This document shows positions 1 through 6,264 of a stretch of DNA of 8,703 nt, piece after piece. The position numbers and the translations under genes were made by a program. How positions within the stretch are numbered: the stretch's first letter is position 1; each line of letters starts with the position of its first letter. The notes beneath the pieces were generated by a model, which saw only the letters and a program-made list of their open reading frames with translations, was not told the origin of the DNA and did not search any database. The stretch is from an uncultured Flavihumibacter sp. (GTDB lineage: Bacteria > Bacteroidota > Bacteroidia > Chitinophagales > Chitinophagaceae): positions 1-8,703 of the forward strand of contig CAMLPA010000120.1 in the NCBI GenBank assembly GCA_946481605.1, read 5' to 3'.

Positions 1-116
1 CACTGCGGTGCTTTTGGCGCTGCGGTGGCTTCCCAAATCTACTTCGTGGAATTGTTTTTTCTTCCGTCAATTCTGTTTAATGCTTCATTCAGCCCGTGCA
101 GTTGCTTCCTCCCCGG
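1..116. other. 3' flank of the leftmost gene, no gene seen
   Basis: I find no convincing gene here. An octamer CTGCGGTG occurs twice as a direct repeat (3-10 and 20-27). No hairpin followed by a T-tract, which would mark an intrinsic terminator for the minus-strand gene ending at 117, is visible. The frame of that gene stays open for 25 sense codons after its TAA stop, to a TAG at 39-41; this is probably chance. A short plus-strand frame is also open from base 1 to about 147, but its hydrophobic, Phe/Cys-rich translation does not look like a protein terminus. Confidence 0.4.
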
Positions 117-1676
117 TTATTTTTTTACTACTTTTTTAGTGCCATAACATTTGCCGCATGTTACCTCGCCCTTGTACGTACTTGGTGGGGTATAGGTAGT
201 CGTTTTAATGTAGTCGCCGGAAACTGAAGATCCGGTGTGTTTCTCGCTGACAGAATAAGAATAGGTATAGGGCGATTTAATGGTTTTGGTAACAGTACCT
301 GTTCCGGCACATTCATAACATTTGGTAAAAAACTGATCGTTACTTTCGTTCAGTATTTTAAAGTTGGTGGCCGTGGACGGAATCATATCGCCGTTACTGA
401 GGTTTCTTCCGTTCAGTGAAGTGTGCAGCACCATTGCTTTTTTTCCATTGTACAGCACCACCTGCCCATACTGAAGTACGTCTGCCGCCAGTTTCATCCC
501 GGCCAGTTCCTCTACCTGGTGCGCATATACCTGGGTGTGGTTGGCTGCTGCGGCGCTTTTCGCTTTCAGCAGATGGGAGGCGGCCAGGGTTTTGTCGCCT
601 TTTGCATAATGTATTTTGGCCAGCCCTATATTGGCGTAGAGGTGCGCGTAACTGTTGTACTTCGTTTTTGAAATGGCTTTCTCATAATAGAAACGGGCAC
701 TGTCCGGGTTGTTTTTCATAAAAAGACCAGCGATCTCAATATTGTAATACGGCATCATGTCGGCCACGGCCCTGAACAACTGAGCGGAGGAAAGGGAAGC
801 GTCGAGGTCACGAAACTGGGTTTTTGCCTGAAGGAATTCGGCCAGACTTAAACCAGCGTATAAAGAAGTGGGGGCTTCCTCCCATCCCAGTTTGTACCAT
901 TTATATGCTTCTGCCAGGTTGTTGATGCTGTCGTGTGTGGTGTGGTAGGTTTTGGCGATGGCGGTTTTCCCTACTCCTTTTAGTTTGTCAATATTTTGCA
1001 GCAGGAAGGCTCTTTGAGCGAGGTAATCGGCACCCAGTCCACCACCACGGTAACAGCAATTCGCTCCCGTGGCGGCAATGTCCATGGTATTCGTGCTGTC
1101 CACATAAATAGTTTGTTCATTGGGCCGTGATACCCGGAATAAGTAAGGGGTGGGATGAAAAAGGCCATCATCTTTCAACTGTCCGAAATCCATCGTCATG
1201 TATTGTGCGGGGATAAGTATTTCGGCTTTACCATTCATCAGCCCCCAGTCCGTATTTTCAAAGAAAAGCACATACTGCGGATAATGGTAGCTTATTTTTA
1301 TTTGATAATATTCTTTGCTGAATTGTTGAAAATCAAAATCATATAACGCGTATTTTTCATTTTTACCCAATACCATAAAATCGCTGCCGGCGTACCCTTG
1401 CGGCAGCATGGTTAAGCCCTTGCCTTTCTTTATTACTTTCCCTGTTTGCCTGTGGAGCAGTTCCACTTTATGGTTTTTATCTTCTGCAATAAAGTAACCG
1501 GCTTTTGGTGCATCATATATTTTGTGGTACTTCCGTTTTACTACTTCATTGTTCTGTTGATCCGTCAGGCCGTAGAATCCTAACCCCAGACTACTGATTT
1601 TAAGGTCCTGGGCAAGGAGCATATTTCCATAACATACAACTGCCAGTAATAATAAAGATTTAAGGATATGATTCAT
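117..1676 (-). CDS. Exported WG-repeat/TPR-like protein with C-terminal DnaJ-like cysteine pair
   Basis: 519-residue protein of unknown function. The start is supported by an immediate signal peptide: Lys6, a hydrophobic run at about 7-21 and a likely cleavage A22|Q23, the usual Bacteroidota pattern. So it should act in the periplasm or outside the cell. Residues 110-165 contain a WG-like repeat (TDWGLMNGKAEILIPAQY at 142-159). Residues about 250-380 are helical and resemble tetratricopeptide repeats, clearest at 342-373. The C-terminus carries CYECAGTG (Cys453, Cys456) and CGKCYGT (Cys507, Cys510), the CxxCxG spacing of DnaJ zinc fingers, separated by about 50 Ser/Thr/Tyr-rich residues; one metal site is plausible. 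The two pairs look like half of the four-motif DnaJ cysteine domain, but there is no J domain. It lies 39 bases after the neighbouring lipoprotein gene, so cotranscription is possible; a weak box TAGTTTTA (minus strand, 1699-1706) could instead give it its own promoter. The role is unknown; scaffolding or protein binding is inference from the repeats. Confidence 0.85.
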   Translation of the reverse strand: MNHILKSLLLLAVVCYGNMLLAQDLKISSLGLGFYGLTDQQNNEVVKRKYHKIYDAPKAGYFIAEDKNHKVELLHRQTGKVIKKGKGLTMLPQGYAGSDFMVLGKNEKYALYDFDFQQFSKEYYQIKISYHYPQYVLFFENTDWGLMNGKAEILIPAQYMTMDFGQLKDDGLFHPTPYLFRVSRPNEQTIYVDSTNTMDIAATGANCCYRGGGLGADYLAQRAFLLQNIDKLKGVGKTAIAKTYHTTHDSINNLAEAYKWYKLGWEEAPTSLYAGLSLAEFLQAKTQFRDLDASLSSAQLFRAVADMMPYYNIEIAGLFMKNNPDSARFYYEKAISKTKYNSYAHLYANIGLAKIHYAKGDKTLAASHLLKAKSAAAANHTQVYAHQVEELAGMKLAADVLQYGQVVLYNGKKAMVLHTSLNGRNLSNGDMIPSTATNFKILNESNDQFFTKCYECAGTGTVTKTIKSPYTYSYSVSEKHTGSSVSGDYIKTTTYTPPSTYKGEVTCGKCYGTKKVVKK

Positions 1677-1715
1677 TGAATATCATTTGATAATAAACTA
1701 AAACTAGATTTAGAC

Positions 1716-2705
1716 TTAAAGTATTGGTTTGATACTTCTGAATAATCCCGCGCTCGTTCCTACCCAAACGAAATTGTTGTTGTCGATGGATGCACATTGA
1801 AGGTTGCCCTGAATTCCTTTGAAGGCGATCTCTTCCTGTCCTTTATAAAAAAGTCTGTTTGCCTGCGATACATAAATAGCATGTTCCCCGGTTTTGTCCT
1901 GGCCAATATGGTATACCAGTCCGGCTTTCCAGTAGCTTGCCAGTGGAAGCCAACTGTTGTTATGCCCTTTCTGGTCGGAATAGTATGGGGTGAGTATATT
2001 CATATTGGCGCTGGGCACGTACTCGTAAACGCAAAGGGTGGTGCTTTCGTTGTTCCCGGCCATATAGAAGCCTGCGCAATGATTTTTAAGAAACGATGGA
2101 TTTTTGCCCATTACGAAGGTGTGCGATGGCGTGCGTTGGTTGAAAATTTTTCTGCCATCGGGACGGATATTTCCGAAAAAACCATCTTTCATAGTGGATG
2201 TTCCGAAGCTTGCGTACACCGATCCGTCTCCGTTCCAGGCGGTGCGCATGAAATCGCATTTGATGGGTTCATTGAGGTTGGCGATGAGCGCCTCACCGTT
2301 GTAATCCAGCGTAGCGCTGGTATTTTTAGGCGTATTGTACACCCAGAACTTCGCACCGTAGGTGTAGTTGCCCAGACTAATGCCACCCAGGAAAAGCTTT
2401 TCACCATCGGCCCGCAGGGCGATGGACTGAATGGTGTTGCCGCTCATGTTGAGCTTTTCCTTCCAGTCTGTTCCGTTGGTATAGGAGAAGAAAATCCGGT
2501 TCAGGTCATCAAGGTAGGCGGCATTTCCCTCGTTGAAGACGATGTCTTTTACGGCGCGTTCCCCGGCGATGGGGATTTTTTCGAAGGCTGCATCCGCGAT
2601 CCAGGATGTGATTGTATTTTCCGGAGAATTGGCTGCCGGTTCGGTTTTTTTTGAACAGCTCAACAGGCTGAATGCAAGCAGGTAAAAGAGGTATTTTACT
2701 TTCAT
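1716..2705 (-). CDS. Lipoprotein, probable beta-propeller, unknown function
   Basis: The start at 2705 gives a 329-residue protein opening with a textbook lipoprotein signal: Lys2, Lys4, hydrophobic 5-15 and lipobox LLSC with Cys17, followed by SKK. A longer frame from 2753 adds 16 residues with Cys and Arg ahead of the signal and runs through a hairpin, so I reject it. The rest is rich in Gly, Asn and aromatics, with repeated short strand-turn units such as IQSIALRADGEKLFLGG (92-108). It ends with DNNNFVWVGTSAGLFRS (308-324), which resembles the blades of two-component-regulator-type propellers (consensus D..G.lWvGT..GL.r). A single propeller anchored in the outer or inner membrane is the best structural guess. 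There is no enzymatic motif and no sensor-kinase part. It follows the 189-aa lipoprotein gene by 77 bases containing an inverted repeat, and precedes the WG/TPR gene by 39 bases. Confidence 0.82.
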   Translation of the reverse strand: MKVKYLFYLLAFSLLSCSKKTEPAANSPENTITSWIADAAFEKIPIAGERAVKDIVFNEGNAAYLDDLNRIFFSYTNGTDWKEKLNMSGNTIQSIALRADGEKLFLGGISLGNYTYGAKFWVYNTPKNTSATLDYNGEALIANLNEPIKCDFMRTAWNGDGSVYASFGTSTMKDGFFGNIRPDGRKIFNQRTPSHTFVMGKNPSFLKNHCAGFYMAGNNESTTLCVYEYVPSANMNILTPYYSDQKGHNNSWLPLASYWKAGLVYHIGQDKTGEHAIYVSQANRLFYKGQEEIAFKGIQGNLQCASIDNNNFVWVGTSAGLFRSIKPIL

Positions 2706-2724
2706 ACGGAATAGGGTTGTTCCA

Positions 2725-2751
2725 GTTCCGCAATGATAGCATCTGCGGAAC
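2725..2751. repeat. Hairpin-forming inverted repeat upstream of the propeller lipoprotein
   Basis: GTTCCGCA (2725-2732) and TGCGGAAC (2744-2751) are perfect 8-base complements around an 11-base spacer. Inside the spacer ATG and CAT can pair further, with one bulged base and a 4-base loop. The element sits 19 bases before the start codon at 2705 and 31 bases after the stop of the upstream gene. No T-tract follows on either strand, so it is not a standard intrinsic terminator. It could be an mRNA-stabilising or processing hairpin, a 5'-leader structure, or a dyad operator. The structure is seen directly; the role is inferred. Confidence 0.6.
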
Positions 2752-2782
2752 ATTTATACCATACCCTGTAACACGTATATTG

Positions 2783-3352
2783 CTATGGTTTTCGCTTTAC
2801 CCGGAATTCCCCCTCCGTAATCTGAACATGCGCATTTAAGGTGTTGTCATACAAATGAGCGGAGAATACACCCTGGATGATATCGTCGTTGATAACGTTG
2901 AAGCGCACCGTGGCGGAACCGGGGTTGTTCACAAGGTTCAGACTTTTCGACATTACATACAACTTTCCTGCGTTGTCGTAATACCCGAACTGCATGAGTG
3001 CAAGCGGTGAATTGCTGGCGGTGGTATATTCGATTCCTGTAGTGAATGCCGCGTCACCATTCATGATAACGGAAACTGCGTTGCGCAATACCTGGTTAAT
3101 ATCTGCGGTAGCGGAAATCACGGAAGAAAATCCTGTAACGCCTGTAGTGGTTGTATTTACGGAAGTGCTGCCAGGGTAATAAGCCTGTTTTACGGTATTG
3201 CTGTAATCTACTGCAGCGCCATTGGCTTTGAACCTGAAATAGTAATCGCCACCGGAACCGCCATCGTTTCCTGATTTGGAGCAACTTCCAATAAAAATAG
3301 CGCAGCATAAAATGAGCATAGCAACAAGGGGAGTGTTGAACTTCCTTTTCAT
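2783..3352 (-). CDS. Small lipoprotein, unknown function
   Basis: 189-residue protein starting at 3352 (MKRKFN), chosen because the basic residues then directly precede the hydrophobic stretch 8-22; in-frame ATGs at 3361 and 3367 would add only 3 or 5 residues. The lipobox is IGSC with Cys24, followed by SKSGNDGGSGG, a flexible linker after the anchor. The mature part looks beta-rich: a strand with an FKANG motif (41-45) and a C-terminal segment with ITEGEFRVKR (178-187). From memory, an 'FkaNG ... itdGeF.v.r' layout is common among small Bacteroidota lipoproteins of unknown function, often encoded near outer-membrane proteins. There is no catalytic motif. It is the first of three same-strand genes for exported proteins and is separated from the exporter operon by 132 bases, so it probably has its own promoter, though I see no good TAnnTTTG match in that gap. 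Confidence 0.8.
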   Translation of the reverse strand: MKRKFNTPLVAMLILCCAIFIGSCSKSGNDGGSGGDYYFRFKANGAAVDYSNTVKQAYYPGSTSVNTTTTGVTGFSSVISATADINQVLRNAVSVIMNGDAAFTTGIEYTTASNSPLALMQFGYYDNAGKLYVMSKSLNLVNNPGSATVRFNVINDDIIQGVFSAHLYDNTLNAHVQITEGEFRVKRKP

Positions 3353-3484
3353 AAGAATCATTTGCATTGAATGAATAAATTATTGCTTATAGTGCGCTGC
3401 GCTGATAAGGTTTTTCAATGCATAGATTCTAAGGGAAATGAAGGTAAGAAAATTTTCAGATTCCTTTTCCAGCCTGTTCGTGTA
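3353..3484. other. Intergenic gap between exporter operon and lipoprotein genes
   Basis: This gap should hold the end of the exporter transcript and the promoter of the 189-aa lipoprotein gene. A perfect 10-bp palindrome GAAAATTTTC lies at 3448-3457, 28 bases past the tolC-like stop. It is too short and AT-only to call a terminator. A weak GC hairpin can be drawn around 3392-3404 without a T-tract. The best minus-strand -7-like string is TAATTTAT near 3378-3385 (6 of 8 to TAnnTTTG by letter count), which is not convincing. Confidence 0.3.
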
Positions 3485-4885
3485 CTACCGCATCCTGCCG
3501 CTTGCCCATTCAATAGCATACAGCGCTTTCAGGTATTTTACCTGCAATTCAACGAGTTTTTGCTGTGTCTCAATCACTTTGCTTTCGCGGCTGTTGATGA
3601 GAAACAAAGCGCTTTCGCCCTGGGAGAATTTCAGTTCTTCCGTCTTCAGCAGAAAACTCAGGTCGTTGTACATAGAAGTAGCCGTTTGCAACTGGGCGCG
3701 GAGGAGCCTCGCTTCATTGAGGTATTGCAGGATTTTTTGTTCGATCTGAAATGATTTCCGGGCGATTTCCAGGTTGGCTGATTCAATTTTCAGTTGCGCG
3801 TTCCTGTAGGCGCCCCGTGCTTCTCTTAGCAGCAGGGGCATCTTGAAGGTGAGTCCCCACTGGTGGTTGTTGCGGAAATAAGCGGGATTGATTTCCTTGT
3901 AATCATAATATTCTTTGCTCAGGATATTTGCTTTCAGTTTAAGCACCGGCAGCAGTTCCTGTCTTTTGAGCCGGAGTTCCACGTCCATTTCCTGTAGTTT
4001 GAAACGGGTGGCCCTAAGCTCAGGATGGCTGAGGATGATGTTGTTCATTACTTCGGCCTGCAATGCTTCGGGCGCTTCCATATTGGTATTGATGCTGTCG
4101 GGCACAGCGCTTTCCGGCAACAACATGGGGTTCCCGGCTTCGGACCACAGGTAACCGGAAAGTTCAATGGCCTGCCGGTTCCGTTCCTGCAACGCGGCGG
4201 TGGCGAGCAACCTGTAGTTGAGCAATTGACTATGTGCCTCCACGGTATCGGCCATCGGACGGTCGCCGTTTTCAAATAACAATTTCACCAGGGCAAGTCG
4301 TTCCGCGCTTATCTGCTCGAATTCCCGGTAAACCTCCAGCAACTGGTGTGCGCCAGCCCATTGCCAGTAAGTAGTGTAGGCATCGAACAACAGGTTGTTG
4401 TATGCGGCCAGTCGTTCCTGTTCGCTTCTGGTGCTGATGATTTTCGCCTGTTGCAGCGCGGCCCTGCGTTTATCGATGAGCAATCCGTTCAGTACCGGGA
4501 TTTCCAGTCCCATATAAGTGGCTACTCCTTTGGTACGTTCGGGGTTGAGGTACACGCCTTCGTTTCTTTCAAAACCGGTTTTCAGTTCCACGCCAAACGC
4601 TGTGGGTAAGCGCAGTTCAGGGTTTGTGTTCCGATAGTAATTGGTGCCATCCAGCGATTTGGCGTTGTTGTTCAGTTCAGCCACGGGATCAAATGCGCCA
4701 CGGGCAGCGAGCAGGTTGGCTTCCGCCATTTCCGTGAGCAGGTTGGCCTGTTGCGCCACGGGATGGTATGTGCGCACCTGTTCAATAAAACGGGTCACAC
4801 TTAAAGTGTTGGCGGTATCCTGGGCCAGAACCGGCACAGCAAAGAGCGCCGAAAGGAGAAATAGATAGATTGAACTTACTCTCAT
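3485..4885 (-). CDS. TolC-family outer-membrane efflux channel
   Basis: 466-residue outer-membrane factor, the exit duct of the tripartite exporter encoded by the two genes before it. The start at 4885 gives a clean signal peptide (hydrophobic 5-20, cleavage A21|Q22); a longer frame from 4966 would overlap the preceding gene by 67 bases and place 27 polar residues before the signal, so I reject it. The TolC-family internal duplication is visible: each half opens with HPxxxA (HPVAQQA at 41-47, HPELRAT at 287-293), continues through long helices and a strand-rich stretch (about 65-135 and 312-350), and closes with FENGDRP...AHSQLLNY (204-224) or FSQGESALFLINSRES (420-435). The C-terminal helix LKALYAIEWASG is also typical. 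The length fits the family. Its start is 14 bases after the stop of the HlyD-type gene, indicating cotranscription. Cargo cannot be deduced, and substrate class is not readable from this component. Confidence 0.93.
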   Translation of the reverse strand: MRVSSIYLFLLSALFAVPVLAQDTANTLSVTRFIEQVRTYHPVAQQANLLTEMAEANLLAARGAFDPVAELNNNAKSLDGTNYYRNTNPELRLPTAFGVELKTGFERNEGVYLNPERTKGVATYMGLEIPVLNGLLIDKRRAALQQAKIISTRSEQERLAAYNNLLFDAYTTYWQWAGAHQLLEVYREFEQISAERLALVKLLFENGDRPMADTVEAHSQLLNYRLLATAALQERNRQAIELSGYLWSEAGNPMLLPESAVPDSINTNMEAPEALQAEVMNNIILSHPELRATRFKLQEMDVELRLKRQELLPVLKLKANILSKEYYDYKEINPAYFRNNHQWGLTFKMPLLLREARGAYRNAQLKIESANLEIARKSFQIEQKILQYLNEARLLRAQLQTATSMYNDLSFLLKTEELKFSQGESALFLINSRESKVIETQQKLVELQVKYLKALYAIEWASGRMR

Positions 4886-4899
4886 CTGTAAGGATACTT

Positions 4900-6240
4900 T
4901 TATTTTTGAACGGGTGCAGCCTGCGCCTGGTAGTATTCCGGCGGGAAACCATTGATGCGCCGCCATATCTCATAATAGATGCGCACATCTTTGAGCAGGG
5001 CAATGCCTTCGGCTCCTCCGCCGATGCTCAGTTGCTCGGGCCATTTTCTATCGTCAGGATCCTCGGTTACCAATACCCGGAATTTGCCGTTCACACTCAC
5101 CGATTTTTCGATGGCTATTATTCTTCCGCCGAAGGTGCCGTAGCTGCCACCGGGCCATCCGCTGAACACGATCACTGGAAACCCATCGAAGATGAAACGC
5201 ACTTTCTGGCCGATGCTGATGAGGGGAAGGTCCATGGGGGAAACGAAAAGTTCTATAGCAAACTGTACCTTGTCGGGTACGATTTCAGCAATCATCTCGC
5301 CTTCTTTCAGAAACTCGCCGATACCCGCTTTTTTGGCCTTCGAAACCTGACCGCTTTGCGGAGCCAGGATATAATACAATTTGTTCCTTACATCGTAGTT
5401 GGCGTAAGCATTCTGTAATTTGGCCACTTCCGCTTCTGCTGTTGCCGCTTCGGATAAAGAGGAAAAACCTTCTCCCTGTGCTTTGGCTATTTTGTCCGTG
5501 TATTCCTGTATGGCCGATTGTTTTTCGATGCCGAGGTTCACGAGTTCCTGGCGACTTTGTTCCAGTTTGTTGGTGGCGCTGTTCAGCTTTGCCGTGCTGT
5601 TCTGGAAGTTGATCTTTCTTCTTTCAAATTCAGTGAGAGATATGGCGCCGTTGTCGAGCAACACTTTTGCGGCATCGATCTGCCTTTGGTACGCGTCCAG
5701 TTCGTTTTTCACCGCAAGTAATTCCGCCTCTTCCGTTTTGATTTTTAATTGTTGCTGGGTAATCTTATTGTCTAAGGTTTCGAGTTTGAATTTCCTCGCT
5801 TCCCGCAAGGCTTCCATCTGCGTCTCGCTGGAGTTGGCCTTGTTGCGGTAGCCATCAATGCTTTGTTGTTTGGCTGTTATCTGTTCCTGCGTTCTTTGGA
5901 GGAGATTCCGATCGAAATACTCGGCTTTTACTTCCCCGAGTTGCAGTATGGTATCGCCTGCTTTCACGAAATCACCTTCTTTCACGTACCATTTGGACAC
6001 GGAACCGGCAATCACGGTATTGATCTGTTGCGGCCGTTGTTCCTGCCGTAGTGTGGTGACAGAACCTCTTGCGCGGATGTTCTGTGTCCAGGGCAGGAAC
6101 ATGAATACCAGCAACACGAAGAGGGTGCCGAAGAGCCAGCGTTTGGCCCGGCTTTTCCGGTCGATCCGGTATATTTTTCCGAAAGCCGATGGACACTTTT
6201 CTGTTCCTGCTTCAATCGGTTGGTATAAATAGTTGTTCAT
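4900..6240 (-). CDS. HlyD-family membrane-fusion (periplasmic adaptor) protein
   Basis: 446-residue adaptor that should link the inner-membrane ABC exporter to the TolC-like channel. Order of parts: a basic cytoplasmic N-terminus (1-34), one membrane segment (35-50), the first half of a biotinyl/lipoyl-like domain (about 70-105, with GSVSKWYVKEGDFVKAGDTILQL features around 79-101), a long coiled-coil hairpin (about 106-285, rich in Gln, Glu, Lys), the second lipoyl half (286-320, APQSGQV then GEFLKEGEMIAEI), and a beta-barrel region (325-390) with the Gly-rich stretch SGWPGGSYGTFGG (360-372). The C-terminus has RRINGFPPEYY (427-437), which I recall as typical of a Bacteroidota-specific HlyD group; that is memory, not a search. 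The single N-terminal membrane anchor, rather than a lipobox, matches HlyD rather than AcrA/MacA lipoprotein adaptors. It starts 24 bases after the ABC gene's stop. No Shine-Dalgarno precedes the ATG. Confidence 0.93.
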   Translation of the reverse strand: MNNYLYQPIEAGTEKCPSAFGKIYRIDRKSRAKRWLFGTLFVLLVFMFLPWTQNIRARGSVTTLRQEQRPQQINTVIAGSVSKWYVKEGDFVKAGDTILQLGEVKAEYFDRNLLQRTQEQITAKQQSIDGYRNKANSSETQMEALREARKFKLETLDNKITQQQLKIKTEEAELLAVKNELDAYQRQIDAAKVLLDNGAISLTEFERRKINFQNSTAKLNSATNKLEQSRQELVNLGIEKQSAIQEYTDKIAKAQGEGFSSLSEAATAEAEVAKLQNAYANYDVRNKLYYILAPQSGQVSKAKKAGIGEFLKEGEMIAEIVPDKVQFAIELFVSPMDLPLISIGQKVRFIFDGFPVIVFSGWPGGSYGTFGGRIIAIEKSVSVNGKFRVLVTEDPDDRKWPEQLSIGGGAEGIALLKDVRIYYEIWRRINGFPPEYYQAQAAPVQK

Positions 6241-6264
6241 TGGTGTAGTTTTTCCGTGTGGCTG

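Noticed and set aside
3..27. Direct repeat CTGCGGTG (3-10 and 20-27) as part of a repeat array
   Set aside because: There are only two short copies, cut off by the window edge, with no third unit or regular spacing.
1797..2654. 285-codon plus-strand open frame antisense to the propeller lipoprotein gene
   Set aside because: The minus-strand frame has a lipoprotein signal and a recognisable blade motif, while this frame has no signal, domain or sensible neighbours. It is a codon-bias shadow.
2706..2753. 16-residue N-terminal extension of the propeller lipoprotein
   Set aside because: It would place Cys and Arg residues ahead of a perfect lipoprotein signal and make the hairpin coding. The start at 2705 is preferred.
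3448..3457. Palindrome GAAAATTTTC as a terminator of the exporter operon
   Set aside because: The stem is AT-only, has no loop and no following T-tract. A 10-bp palindrome of this composition is expected by chance.
4886..4966. 27-residue N-terminal extension of the TolC-type protein
   Set aside because: It overlaps the HlyD-type coding sequence and buries the signal peptide behind a polar segment. The start at 4885 is far better.
4870..5418. 182-codon plus-strand frame opposite the HlyD-type gene
   Set aside because: It overlaps a well-supported adaptor gene and shows no protein-family features.
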